From: Marsupella aquatica
Taxonomy: Eukaryota > Marchantiophyta
Length of the DNA stretch: 64,000 nucleotides
Assembly (NCBI GenBank): GCA_973895155.1
Contig: OZ316898.1
Coordinates: 13,702,001-13,766,000 of the forward strand
Reading direction: 5' to 3'
A program made the position numbers and the translations under genes. The notes beneath the pieces are model-generated. The model saw only the letters and a program-made list of their open reading frames with translations, was not told the origin of the DNA and searched no databases. Shown piece after piece: positions 46,802-60,264 of this stretch; within the stretch, counting starts at the first letter, position 1, and each line of letters starts with the position of its first letter.

Positions 46802-47910
46802 ATGGGTCTTGGTTGGGACATGACGGTTCCTCTTGGGAGTTTGCCTTTGCAACAGCTTGATGAGCTGTTTAGTAATCTTTTTACAAGAGCTGTAAAAGTA
46901 GACGGTACTCCATATCCTTCAGCCACTCTCATGAACATGATGAATGGCTTTAATCGAATCTTGAGGCATGCAAGCGACATTAGATCATTGAGATGTGAGG
47001 GAAATCTGCTAGAGAAAGATTTTAATATCAATGCGCATCCAGCTTTTGCTAGAACTCGCATGGTCCTGAACGCTGCCATCAAGAAGAGTGCAAAGGATGG
47101 AGTAAACAAAAAAAGAAAGAAGGTATGCAGCTTGCTTTCGAAATAGTTTCTGTTTTCAGTGGAAGTTGTTGTTTGTGCATCTTTAACAGCCTTTCGAATG
47201 GTACAGGGTGAAGTCTTAACAGAGCAGATGGAGACGGCAATCTTAGCAGACATTGACCATCAGCTGACCTATAGCCACGGATGTCAGAAGCGCTTGGCGT
47301 TCTTTTGTCTTGTCAGGTTGGGTTTGAGAGGAGGAGGGGAAATATGGAACTTGCATCGCAATGATCTGAAAACCTGTCTGGACAAAGCAGGCAGAGAGTA
47401 TGTCATGTAAGTATCCTTTTGAATCACTAACTTAACAAGTTTTTTCTTTCTGTGATCCCTGACTGCTCATATTATGTGGTTTTCGTGTTCAGGTTTGAAG
47501 AGAGGGAGAGCAAAAACAACTCGTACACACTTCAGAAGTACCAAGAGGAGCAGTTTCGCAATGTCTTCCATAGTTACGATGAAGACTTCTTGATGACGGT
47601 GAAGCAGTACAAGCGGCATTTGCCACCTGAAGCAGAGTCCGAGAAGCCTGACTTGTTCATGCAGGCTGTCACAAATCCAGCAGGGATTGTTTGGTACAAC
47701 AAATGTCACAAGGTTGGGAGAGATACAGCTGGTAAGTGGCTAAAAAATATGGCTCTACTAGTAGGATTGACACCTGAAGTATTCACCAATCGCAGTGGGA
47801 GAGCTACTCTCATCACCCGAATGGCTGCTCGTGGAGTTCCTGATGAAGTTGGTATGCTAATCAGTGGACACCATTCCACTGGGGGCTATTTGAGGTATGA
47901 TCGAACATAG
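46802..47910 (+). CDS. Crypton-like tyrosine recombinase (DUF3504 type)
   Basis: Exons 46802-47122, 47207-47406 and 47493-47910 join by GT-AG introns to 312 residues without a stop. The order of motifs fits DUF3504, the domain of Crypton transposons and of animal ZMYM2-4, QRICH1 and KIAA1958: GTPYPSATLMNMMNGFNRIL, DIDHQLTYSHGCQKRLAFF, then box 1 LGLRGGGEIWNL (Arg), box 2 FTNRSGRATLITRMAARGV, ISGHHS (His) and LRYDR (probable nucleophile Tyr). In box 2 the usual His of HxxR is Arg (RSGR), so recombinase activity is doubtful. It may be an inactive element or a domesticated gene. The start at 46802 is only the first usable Met; the true N-terminus may lie in the interrupted exon upstream. Introns would be unusual for a young Crypton. 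Confidence 0.65.
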
Positions 47911-48465
47911 AGATTGAAGATGGAAGCAGCTACATTAGTGTCTAGCAATCCTGCTATGGATACGAGAAAGCCTTGTCACATGTATCAGAGAAATTTGTTG
48001 CAGAGGAGCTGGTCGGATCTTGTTCTGGTTTGAAGCTGCTTGTAAGCAGGGTGAGCGAGAACTCTAATCTGCCGATGGCCATTACGAATCTCTTGCAGGT
48101 AAGTCGATGCAGTACTTTCTGGTTTCTTGTGACTTGTTTACTGTAATCTCATTTTACTTATTCCTGCTATGAATTGGCAGGTCCGAGAGGAACAACATAT
48201 GGAGGAGAAAGGTCCTACAAATAGTTCGGATGGTTCAAACAGCAAGAGGTCGAGATGGGAGAGAAATTATGACGACTTTGACTGGGAGAATGCAATTCTG
48301 ACCAAGGATCCAGAGCTGTTTAAGAGAATGTCATCGCTACCGAAGTCACCACGTTCAGTAGGAAGTAATATGTCAGGGAATGCTTTCCATAATTGTAGTG
48401 TGACCATCAAGTTTGTTCATCCGAACAATGAGGAAGACAAGGAGAATAGTGTAGGTCCAAGCTAA
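47911..48465 (+). pseudogene. 3' exons of the recombinase locus, frame broken
   Basis: Past the TAG at 47908-47910, coding-like sequence continues in a shifted frame (IEIEDGSSYISV, stop, then GYEKALSHVSEKFVAEELVG to NLLQ), ends at a donor at 48098, and resumes after an acceptor at 48180 with VREEQHMEEKGPTNS to VGPS and a stop at 48465. The last exon ends with FHNCSVTIKFVH, like the C-terminal end of other DUF3504 proteins. A splice I cannot see could bypass the stops; otherwise the 3' end is decayed. Confidence 0.4.
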
Positions 48466-50189
48466 TGGTGTAGATAGTGATAAGTCTCCATTGTTGAGAC
48501 AGAGTTCTCATGTAGTCAGGCTAGTTATACAATTGCTTATATAGAATTATCCGGTAAGTGTTCTACTGATTATACATTTATCATGAACCTGAAGTATTCT
48601 TTTGTCACGTCATTTGGATTGATCAGTATTTTTGTCACCTTTCAATAAAACAGAATGATTTTTGTACATGAAACTGTTTGAGTCTTTTGTGACCAAATTG
48701 TGTATACACTTTCCGTCTGGATTGTCACAAGAAATCACTATCAGCCATGACACAGAAATAAAACCTGCCAAGAAACACAAGCCGAGTGTCGCCCCCACTG
48801 GAAACCAGAACAGACGATGCTCCTATTGAGAAAACAGAAAAGAAGAAAAAGGATTGGAATAGCCATGATCAAGAGTAAACTGGCAACTGAGAAATGTATG
48901 TTCTCCGTTGAAAAATATGCCTTGTCCATCCACTCCTTATCCCTTTTCCATCCACTCCTTATAGGACTCCGTAAGGGCATTATGAATTTCCGTCAAAGCA
49001 TTACAGGGTTCCGTAAAGGAATTATGGATTTTTGTTGTGTCAGGATGGAATATTATGGTAATGGGCATAATGGACGGAAAGTTTCACCCAACGGTAACCG
49101 CACCACCAACCCGTGATTACGAGATTGCAAGTGTACTGCAGAATTGATCATGATTGTGATAAGTCCAAATTGAGTGGCCACCATGCTGATGTCAGTCACA
49201 TTTGGAGGTCAGGAGCTTGCACTTCATTAGGGAGTCTCAAAGCCAGGCCATGGCTGAAAGTTACCAGTTTATGGTCCATCCTGTAACTCTAGTTATAGGA
49301 CCCATTTAAGGATTTTCAAAAATGGGGGGAAGTAGCATTGACAGTCCCATAATGCATGGCTTTACACCCCGGCAACTTTCCATCGCTTCTTTAGAATGAT
49401 GCGGGGTACATTATCTAGAGTGGACCTTATCTCCCGGTGTCTGTCATCATGACCTTCTTTTAGACTGAGGGAGTCTGACGTGCTCTAGAGGGCTCACACA
49501 TTAATTTCACAATTCTTTGTAGAGTGAGACTGTTGGGTTTAGGGCATTTGATCAAATTCCCTTGCTTAACCCTCCCATGCAGCTCACCTTAAATCTCTAC
49601 CAGGCTCTTCAGCTTGACGTCAGAGAGGTTTCAGGTATTTTTGTTCCTAGGTGCTTTGGTGGACTTTTGTCCGGGTCCCCTGGGCCTTTTGGTTTCTTTT
49701 GTTGCATTCCCTTGATTCAGTCATTTGCCTGTGGGATAATTTTTTCAGGTTGGGTGCCTTCAGTTTTTTGCAGTTTAATATTATTTTTATGGCGTCACCT
49801 TAGACTAATGACATATACTGTTTCTCCGTCATCCTTAGACACCATCCCAAATGCAGCAGCCACTAGTGCCTGGAAACACCGCGCAACAATGCAAATGTCC
49901 ACTGCTTTTTGCGCAGCATTTGCAAATTTTTGTAGTGAGTGACAGGGTAGAACAAACTTATTGAAGGGGCACACCTGGTTGGTTCTAAACATCATAGTTT
50001 CGCTCTTTTTCAAGTATTTTGCGATTGGAGGAAAAAAATTTGAAAACAACCTTGCTTCATATTTGGTATAACTTCTAATGTGTTCTTTGCATCATTCCTG
50101 AAAAAAACTCATTTGCATAAAGAGTGGACATGTATGATCGTCAACAAAACTTGCTTAGTTTTGAAAATGCATCCATTTTTGGGAGTGAA

Positions 50190-50350
50190 GGTGGCGGGAG
50201 GAGGGCTATGAGATGGAACCCAGAGAGGTATGGGTTGGAGACTAGAGGGCTATGGGATGAAGGGGGGAGGTGGGAGAAACTATGCGCTAGAGACCAGAGG
50301 GCTATGGGGTGGAAGCCAAAAAGCTATGGGATAGAGGCCGGAGAGACCAT
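50190..50350 (+). repeat. Degenerate array of about 30-base purine-rich units
   Basis: Variants of GGGCTATG(G/A)GATGGAA followed by CC(A/C)(G/A)AGAGG or GACTAGAG recur about six times. An open frame of 87 codons through it gives a repeated peptide and is not taken as a gene. Confidence 0.6.
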
Positions 50351-50459
50351 CCTAGACAAGCCCATCATGCCTAGAGCTGAGAACTAGACAGCAAAAAGAC
50401 AGCAGTAGTGTGGAGAGGACCCCTATTGTAAGACTCAAGCTGCTCCAAAAACATTGGAA

Positions 50460-50625
50460 GCTGTGTGGATAGTAAGTGAAATTTTCTGAAGCACAAAGTG
50501 TGGATAGTGAGTGAAATTTTCTGAAGCACAAAGTGTGGCTAGTGAGTGAAATTTTTAGAAGCACAAGTGTGGATAGTGAGTGAAACTTTCTGAAGGACTA
50601 AGTGTGGATAGTGAGTAAAACTAGA
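50460..50625 (+). repeat. About five tandem copies of a 36-base unit
   Basis: Units read GTGTGGATAGTGAGTGAAAT then TTTCTGAAGCACAAA, with a few substitutions (GGCTAGTG, AACTTTC). The array fades out to more diverged copies near 50660-50720. Confidence 0.85.
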
Positions 50626-50939
50626 GGGCGATGTCAACGTTAGTTGCTCAAAAACTTTTGGGAGCACCAAGTGTAGACAGTGATTGCAATCTAAAGTAGC
50701 ACCAAGTGTGGCTGGCAAGTTAAATTCATAGATAGCTCAATTCTTCATCAACACTAAAAAATATTGGATTGGTGGGAAAGATCCAAGAACACCTTGGAAA
50801 TATTAGATTAGTTGTAAAGACCTAAGAAGGGCCGAATCTCTTGGATACAAAGGGAGATGTTGAAGGTGTGAAACACGTCATCAAAACTAGGAATGCCAGA
50901 TTAGATTAGATTAGATTAGATGTAAAGGGAGATATTGAA

Positions 50940-51085
50940 GGTGTAAATCATGTCATCAAAACTAGCCATAGATTTGGAAAAGATCCAAGAAGAGCCGAAT
51001 GTGTTCGATATCAAGGGAGATAATGAAAGTGCAAATGAAGAACCGAATGTGTTCGATATCAAGAGGGAAATTGAAGGTGTAAAGA
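50940..51085 (+). repeat. Direct duplications around a GAATGTGTTCGATATCAAG core
   Basis: The block with CCGAATGTGTTCGATATCAA occurs at about 50994 and 51042. Related GGAGAT(A)T-GAAGGTGTAAA segments occur near 50858, 50927 and 51065. It is a small interspersed array with no recognised coding role. Confidence 0.6.
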
Positions 51086-51938
51086 TGTCACCGTCCATGA
51101 GGGTTTCCCGGTTCGCTGGCTGGGAATTCCATGGTTCACAGGCTGGACAATCGGGGTGTCAACTTCCATTTCTTGAAACTATTCTGTAGCACAGTATATA
51201 AAAGTAGTAGTGTGATGAAATCAAACGAGGACGTTGCAAATCTTGAGACAAAATGTTCGTCAATCTTTGAAAAATCCGATCTATCTGTACTGTCCATACA
51301 CAAAGGCAACGGCTCTCACGTTTCAGTCTAGTTCTAGTTAGATCAGCCAGTGCCCCCGAATTTGACAAAAGCAAATGAAGCAAACATGGCAATGTTCGAT
51401 GCAAACGTACGGAGATACTCCTGATGCTCAGATGACCATTGCTACGACTCGAGGACAACAGCTGGCTACTGAACCCCAACAATTTGAGGTACTTCAGACG
51501 GAAGTAACGTCTTCAAAGCTACGAGAAATTCAGCGCTCATGCCCCATATAGCAGTAAGGATGAAAGAACAGTTCTGCAAGATTCTATGCTGAACCTCACA
51601 TTCCAGATCTTCGAACAAGGCCAGTCAAATCATATATGCATTCGATATTTGCATCTGAGCAGTGCACTGAATGACGAAGTAGAGGGAAACCAGATCAATT
51701 TCTCTCGCAATAGTGAAGTAGTCCACTGTACTAGTGAACGAAACTGATTCTTCGGAATATTTACATCAGTGGGAAGAGTGGTACATGTAAAACGTCGACG
51801 TATCCACAAAGCTTATGGAGCACTATACGAGGAGATACTCTCCGGGTCCTAACTACAATACCAGCCTCGCTTTAAACAATGGATCCTTGAATCTCTGCGC
51901 TACAACCTCGGCTCTACAGTGGTCGACCTGCAGTGTCC

Positions 51939-53720
<1,782 letters not shown>

Positions 53721-53730
53721 AAAACAGAAT

Positions 53731-53945
53731 GGTCCTCTCTATGGTCAGTCAGATATTGAGGGCCTCAATAAGCTCAAAGGCAATAGGGCGTGTCAAAGCA
53801 GGCCTCTCTATGGTAGTCAGATATTGAGGGCCTCAATAAGCTCAAAGGCAATAGGGCGTGTCAAAGCAGGCCTCTCTATGGTAGTCAGATATTGAGGACC
53901 TCAATAAGTGCAAAGGCAATAGGGCCTGTCAAAGCAGGCCTGAAC
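53731..53945 (+). repeat. Three tandem copies of a 69-base unit
   Basis: Units start at about 53731, 53801 and 53870 and read CCTCTCTATGGTAGTCAGAT, ATTGAGGGCCTCAATAAGCT, CAAAGGCAATAGGGCGTGTC and AAAGCAG. Each unit has an internal palindrome, TTGAGGGCCTCAA. The units are nearly identical, so the array is young. Confidence 0.9.
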
Positions 53946-54035
53946 TGTTACAAATCAGGACAAAAATACATAGAAGTAAGACTATGCTTACAGGAGAATT
54001 TTGCCAAAAATACACAGAAGTAAAACTATACTTAA

Positions 54036-55060
54036 GGGGAAATTTTGACCCTGAGTTAAATCTACATCAAGTTAATGCTCCCCCACTTTCCTGGGGCGCC
54101 GTACACTGCCCGTCCCAATCCCCGATGCTGCTGCCCGCTCCGGCCCAAGTTTGGCAGAACATAAACCAATACTCTAAGATTTAACGCATGCGCTCCGGCC
54201 TAATCGACTTTGCGCCATCGACTGCGGGTTTATGTTTTGGCACATTCGCTCACTCCAGCCCGAATGACTTAAGTTTGTGTCATCGACTTCTTCCTTGTGG
54301 AGTCGTGGTTTATGTTCTGGCAACTCTTCTTTCCAACAGAGTTATATTTTCTTTGTAAGAGAGTCTAAGTGTTCAAGGCAAGCCTAGTACTTTGGTTAAG
54401 AGTTCCGATTTATAGAGTCTTGGTTTATGTTGTGCCAAATACTTATCCTCTATGGACTTGTGATTAATGTTTTGGCAACACTTCTTTCCAAGGGAGTGAT
54501 GTTTGTTTAGTAAGACAATCTAAGCATTTAGGCACAACCTAGTATTTGGGTTAAGAGTCATGATTCTAGAGTCTTGGTTGATGTTTTTCCAAATGCTTCT
54601 TCTTGATGGAGTCATGGTTTATGTTCTGGCAACACTTCTTTCCGATGGAGTCATACCTATTTTGTAATAGAATCTAAGTGTTCAAGGGGAGCCTAATACT
54701 TTGGTTGAGAGTCATGATTGTTAGACTCTTGGTTTATGTTATGCCAAGTACTTATTCTCTATGGAGTTGTGGTTTATGTCTTGGCAACACTTATTTCCAA
54801 AAAGTTGATGACACAAAGTAGACCGGGCTGGAGCGGCCGACAAAAAGTGATGGGTGCCAAAACATAAACCCGAAGTCGATGGCGCAAAGTCGATCGGACC
54901 AGAACACATGCGTTAAATCGTAGAGTATTGGTTTATGTTCTGCCAAACTTGGGCTGGAGCGGGCAGCAGCATCGGGGATTGGGATGGGCAGTGTACGGCG
55001 CCCCTGCAAAGTGGGGGAGCATTAACTTGATGTAGATTTAACTCAGGGTGAAAATTTGCC
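54036..55060. mobile_element. Foldback-type non-autonomous DNA element with long inverted termini
   Basis: The left arm (54036 to about 54290) and right arm (about 54800-55060) are inverted copies of about 250 bases. Shared text, left versus reverse of right, includes AAATTTT(G/C)ACCCTGAGTTAA, ATCTACATCAAGTTAATGCT, GGGGCGCCGTACACTGCCC, CAATCCCCGATGCTGCTGCC and CCAAGTTTGGCAGAACATAA. The middle holds four or so diverged tandem copies of a unit of about 130 bases with TGGTTTATGTT(C/T)TGGCAACA. There is no transposase and no clear target-site duplication. Foldback and some Mutator-like elements have this structure. Confidence 0.8.
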
Positions 55061-55259
55061 ACTCCCTAATGGCCCTATTGGAAGCTCTCAAACCAGCTTT
55101 TCTGTGGTAGTTTTACTTCATTGGCCGGAGGTTATTGGTCAAAATTCTGTTATTCCCAAAAATTCTACTCACTAATTCAGTGAACCAGTATCCACACCCA
55201 AAAAAATGATCAAATTCAAAAATGTCAAATGTTGAATTAACCTAGGGGTGGGTGTTGTG

Positions 55260-55505
55260 CCACAAACATTTTTTCTTCACCTCCACATTTTATATTTTTC
55301 ATATCTCGCAATCTTTTCTCACCTTGAAATCTTTATCTCATCCAGACATCTTTTCCTGACCCTCGACATCTATTCTCTACTTGACATCTTTTCCTCATCT
55401 TTGTTTCATTTTCTCACCTTGTCATCTTTTCTCTCCTTGATATTTTTTCTCACCTCAACTTCTTTTCCTCACCTCGCCATCTTTTCTCATCTCAAAATCT
55501 TTTGT
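55260..55505 (+). repeat. Pyrimidine-rich tandem array, first block
   Basis: Units of about 15-20 bases on the theme ACCT(T/C)GACATCTTTTCTC recur about twelve times. The composition is almost purely C/T on the plus strand. Open frames through it (repeats of a Leu/Phe/Ser peptide) are artefacts. Confidence 0.85.
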
Positions 55506-56029
55506 GCAACTCACAAACATGCATCAGGCTATGTTCACATATTAGAACTATGACACTATGGAGACATGAGAGATGATGGGAGATTTCAGAGAAAATGGTT
55601 GGGCTTAGAAAAAAGGGAGAGGGAGAAGATAAAAGGAAAAAAGAATAAAAGGGACAAGTTATTAAATCGAGACATGTTAAGTGGGGAAAAGAGAAGAATG
55701 GGAGAAAGGAGGATAATTTTGGATTTATATCTTCCCAAAATACTTTGAAATACATACTCACATTTGTATATATATTGTGCCAAAATAATGAGACTTTCAC
55801 ACCCATAAACTATGACAAATATTCGTATGGTTTTTCACCGCAATTGTCTTACAAAATTTGACTTTTATTGTCCCAAAGAAAACCTTGGAAACAAAACAAA
55901 GAGGGGGAGAGGCAAGGAGAAATGGAAAGAAGGAGGGGGAGGGGGGGGGGCACATGGATGGGAAAAAAGGGAGGGAGAGGCTTCATCTTGCCCGACCCTT
56001 CTGGTTGCGGTTAAGTTAGGGTGGAAAAA

Positions 56030-56440
56030 GTGTCAAGTTTATTTTCATACCTCAAAATCTTTTGCTCTACTCTACATCTTTTTCTCTCCTTTGCACAAAT
56101 TTCCCTCCTCAGCATGTTTTGTTCACGTAGACATGTTTTATCTCCTCATTTTTTTTCTCATCTCAACATCTATTTCTCTCCTAAACATCTTTTCTCTTTT
56201 GTACATATGTTTCTCTCCTTGACTTCTTCTATCACCTCGAAGTCTTTTCCTCACCTTGATATCTTTCTCAGTCACCTTGACATCTTTTCTCTCTTTGACA
56301 TCCTTTTGCTCCTGGACATCTTTTATCATGTCCTCACCTTGACATCTTTTCGCTCCTGGACATCTTTTATCACCTCGACATATGCTCTCTCTTCGACATC
56401 TTTTATCACCCCCATTATCACCTTGACATCTTTCATGCAA
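56030..56440 (+). repeat. Pyrimidine-rich tandem array, second block
   Basis: The same CTTGACATCTTTTCTC theme as 55260-55505 recurs about twenty times with variants such as CTCCTGGACATCTTTTATCA. The two blocks are separated by purine-rich sequence of about 520 bases. Confidence 0.85.
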
Positions 56441-59144
56441 CGCACGGGCATTGGGCTAGTCAAGAGATAACAATAAAGGTATGTTTGATGAGATCAATGG
56501 TTCAACTGGATTGAATGAGCATCAATGGTACCTGCATGCGGGCAATTTTGTCATAACTTTCATTTGCCCCTAAAGTATGACATAACATACTTAATTAGTG
56601 TGATTCCTAATAAAAAAACTGTGTACACAACTTAGTGTGAGCCACTCTAATTCTTCACTCACACTAATTGCAGTGTAGCTGATGATGCTTGGCAAGGCAT
56701 GATGCTAGCATTAACTCCGTGCATGGAAGGTCTGCACGCTAGTGCAGAATTCTGAGCATCAAAGTTCTGGCTAATATCTTCATCCTCCCACAAAAACATT
56801 ATTGAACTGCAAATTCCAGTTGTGTGTCTCATTGAGCAGTCCCAAGTTATGCCAAGGACATAGCCTCAACAATCTGTTCAATGAAAGACGGTTTGCATAA
56901 AAACTGCTCTGGGGCGAATTGCAAGAATGGAGAACCATCCTTAACAATGCTGAAGATTCAATACTGCACAGTAATCAGTCTGCCAATAATAGCCAGCCAC
57001 TGATGATTGATTTCCCACTCTGTCTATCCTTTGCCCCTCTCATTAATTATAGTCTCTCGGTTGCCCCTCTTGTTATGAACCTGTGCTTCCTCACTTTGCA
57101 GCCATTTTCAGGCCATTGTAGGCACAACTCAAAACCTCTAAGAGAGAGCAAACTAGGTCAAAGGGAGTGACCAAATAGGTATAAGTGACACGGTTGGGCG
57201 TTGTGGTGACTCTGGCCATTCTGAAATCGCCCTCCGGATATCCACTTTTTGGACTTTTGGTCCTCACAAGGCACCTTTATAGATATCCCCCCATATTAAG
57301 GTTTATCCAGTTTTTGGAAGTCTAGGTTTATCCAGTTTGGGACATTTGGTCCTTAAGGGTGGCACCTTTACAGTTTTTGTCCTGGCCATACCCATTTTCT
57401 GTCCCTGCAGTAACTCACTTAAAGTTTTGCACTGAACTTGATTTTGTGACTATTATTTACGGTGGTCACCAGCATTATTTTAGAGGGGAAAGTTTGCTAG
57501 TTTCCTTTTTTCGAAAAAGTCTTAGCCACTTTTTGCAAAAGTTTGTTAGTTGTTCTGTTGCCTATTAGCCAGTTTCACACCTAACCACAGACCCCATTAT
57601 CCAAAATCTACTGGTCATCCTTAAATCTAGGGAGAGCTGATGGTAAAAGATAGATCAGGAATACTCCTAGCACCTTGTATTTCACAAGTTGACACTCCTA
57701 GCATATTCTATTTCACAAGTGGACATTTGTCACATTGGCCAAAAAGGAAAAACTTTAGACATCATGCCCATGGCTCACATAATCTGGAAAAGTTGCTGCA
57801 CTTTTTACATGGAAGGCTAATCAATACAATCATGTTGAGGTCATTGACTTTATAGGACATTGACTTGAAATCTATCTGCTAGTCCAATTACCCATTTTTT
57901 GAACATAAATAGATTTCCAAGCACATGAATTAGTGTTATTGTGGTCTCAAGAGTGGAAAAATAGAGGGGAAAAAACTATTTTGAAAAATCCACAGGAATC
58001 AGTGTTACTTTGGACTCAAGATCATCCATATTTTACTAACAATTCAACAAAATTGGAATAAAACTATTCTGAAAAACCAACAAAAATTGTGTTACTTGGA
58101 CTCAAAATCACTTTTGCCAAAATTAATGTTAGTAACACTATTTTGTCCCAATATTAATTTTTGCATAAGACTAATTATGATGAACAGTGTAGCTGCTGGA
58201 ATCTTGAGCTGGCCACCATCAAGTGGCTCTTCATAATCTTATGGCCCATGGCCTCATTAGCTTTGGTATACCTTGGGCCAGTGACCCACCTGGCAGTGGT
58301 CATTGCTTGTGCTACTTCCTGGGTGGCTTTAGTTCCTGAGTAAGTTGTGACGGGGCTTGTGTTCGGGTCTCGGTAACTGCACATCAAAATATGACATATA
58401 CTATGTACGACACCCCTGCATACCGTGATAATCCTAGTTTTTCTCTTTCAATCAATGAATGCAACCACATTTTGATGTGTGATTACCAACAGGGCTTGTG
58501 TTCCCCCCCCCCTCCTTTGGTGAAAAGCATACTAAAACTCTCAAGCTAGGGATTATGGTCCTGATCCTGGTCCTGGGGTTCCAATTTCCAAAAAGAAGAT
58601 AGGACCCTCTCTCAGCACGATCGAACCGGCTGGGCTGCATGCATGCATCCTTATTGCTCTGTAGAATTGATTGACTGAGGTACTCGTCCTAGTCTTCCCT
58701 GGAATTCAGTTTTTCCTTTCCTTGTCAGCATTCCAGCTCTGACGGTCCAAAGAAGACAGGATGCCCAATCTCGTGACATCCCTCATTGTCACTCGTCACT
58801 AACAAAGACCTTATTAGAGTACCATATACTGCAAAAAAACAAGAGGCACCCTTTTTAGAGTACTTACTCAGGTGTCAGTACTTATTGAGAGCCTGCAAGG
58901 TCAGGCTACTCTTCACCTAAGCAAATGGAACAATGGCCCTTGTTCATCTAGGCAAAAGAACACTGGTCAGTTAGGGGGAGGACCACATTTTTAAACAGTT
59001 GCAGTACTTGGTAACTGCAATCTGGAATGAGATCTGCGTTTACTGTAAGTAAAACAAATTGCATTTCTGTAAGGGATTTCAACTCTAGAGTTTATCTGGT
59101 TCTAATTATATGCAAAAGATAGTGAAGGGTCAAGGAGAGAATTT

Positions 59145-59430
59145 GGAGCCGCCATGGACCACAAGGTTGGTCTTTGAAATCCCCATGGACCACATTTCCC
59201 AAATTTTGAGTTTACTTGTAATGACTTGACTTGCAAGGACTGCTAATAACTTGAGATTCATAGATTCAATCATTTTTTAATTTTGGGAGAAATGCTAGGG
59301 GAGTAGGTAAGCTACACTTCCATCAAGTGAGAGTAATTTTTTGGCCAATTTGGTTGAGTTTTTCATCTTAGAATGAGGAGGGGGTATATTCCACTAAATT
59401 AATTTTTGTTGTGTTGATATGAAATATTTG
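59145..59430 (+). repeat. Dispersed repeat copy related to 28270-28600
   Basis: It shares CCATGGACCACAAGGTTGGT, GGAG(A)-GGGAGTAGGTAAGCTACAC-like, TTTTTTGGCCAATTTGGTTG and TTTTTGTTGTGTTGATAT with the other copy, in the same order and orientation. Confidence 0.6.
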
Positions 59431-59837
59431 GGCTTATATATTTAATGTCTCCTCCTTCTCTAGTGGTCTCCCAGGTGCAAAATTAAAAAGTATTTTAGAA
59501 ATCATAATCATCAAGTTATGGGGCCCAAATTCCCATGTGACCAAAATGTGATCCAGGGTGGTACATCCTGGCTTGAGTTTGGATAATTAAGGAGAAGTTG
59601 CTATTAATTATGTACATGTACATAGACAGATAATAATAAAGCGTGCCTTCGGACATTCTGAAACAACCATAGCTTGGTTTTGCAAAATTGAGCGTTCCCA
59701 CTACCATGAAGACTTCTCCATTTCGACTGATCACCCAATTCTGTCTGCTGCTGATTCAAGTAAACCTACGTAGTTACTATCGACTAGCTTTGCTCAGGCC
59801 CATTGTTGTCGTCCCAATCAGTTGCCTGCACCCCAGT

Positions 59838-59977
59838 GTCACGGTCGAGAGGCTTCATTCTATTCGAGAGTCTCCAGAGCATAGATTTCGATTGAGAATT
59901 AGTAGTCACGGTCGGTCCAAAGGCTTCACTCTAGACGACAGGCTCCAGAGTAAAGATTTTGATTGCGAAATAGTAGT
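59838..59977 (+). repeat. Direct duplication of about 70 bases upstream of the BORCS8-like gene
   Basis: Units at 59838-59906 and 59907-59977 share TCACGGTCG, AGGCTTCA(T/C)TCTA, CGA(G/C)AG(T/G)CTCCAGAG and GAT(T)TTTGATTG-GAA-TAGTAG. They lie 270-400 bases before the start codon, in the likely promoter. Confidence 0.75.
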
Positions 59978-60264
59978 TAGATTATAACGAAATTACAGCT
60001 GAGGAGTACTTGCACGGGACATTTCGTTTCTCGGGGAATGTTTGGGAAGCACCACGGTAGCAGCCTGCTTCTGTTGTCTGTGGAGTCTACCATCTGTCTT
60101 GAGTTTTCGGTCTCTTTGCCGTTTGAGTAACGTCAGGATCGGCTTTCCCTCTGGACGATGTTTCGAGGTTTTACTCGGCCGGCCTCGTCGGGAGCAGGAT
60201 AGGTGACACTTTGAATTAGCCGAAGGTTCTAGCAAAGTGGGGTTTGTATGCACTCTGTTCCAAA

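Larger units (their letters stand above)
48466..51785. other. Gene-poor stretch with short tandem repeats
   Basis: No gene is recognised. It holds three small tandem arrays listed separately and a pentamer run, GATTA-like, at about 50899-50920. The last 150 bases before 51939 match the 3' flank of the other polyubiquitin gene and so belong to the minus-strand gene that follows. Confidence 0.5.
56441..60243. other. Gene-poor stretch with old dispersed repeats
   Basis: No gene is recognised. The segment 57480-57880 resembles 28800-29130 (shared CACTTTTTGCAAAAGTTTG, CC(C/T)TTAAATCTAG, GGAATACTCCTAGCA). The segment 59145-59430 resembles 28270-28600. The order is therefore rearranged between the two sites. 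A C run of ten lies near 58505. The last 250 bases should include the promoter and leader of the BORCS8-like gene. Confidence 0.45.

Noticed and set aside
55812-56470. Open frames of 136 to 149 codons through pyrimidine-rich DNA
   Set aside because: They arise from the CTTGACATCTTTTCTC repeats, whose composition avoids stops; the peptides are low-complexity.
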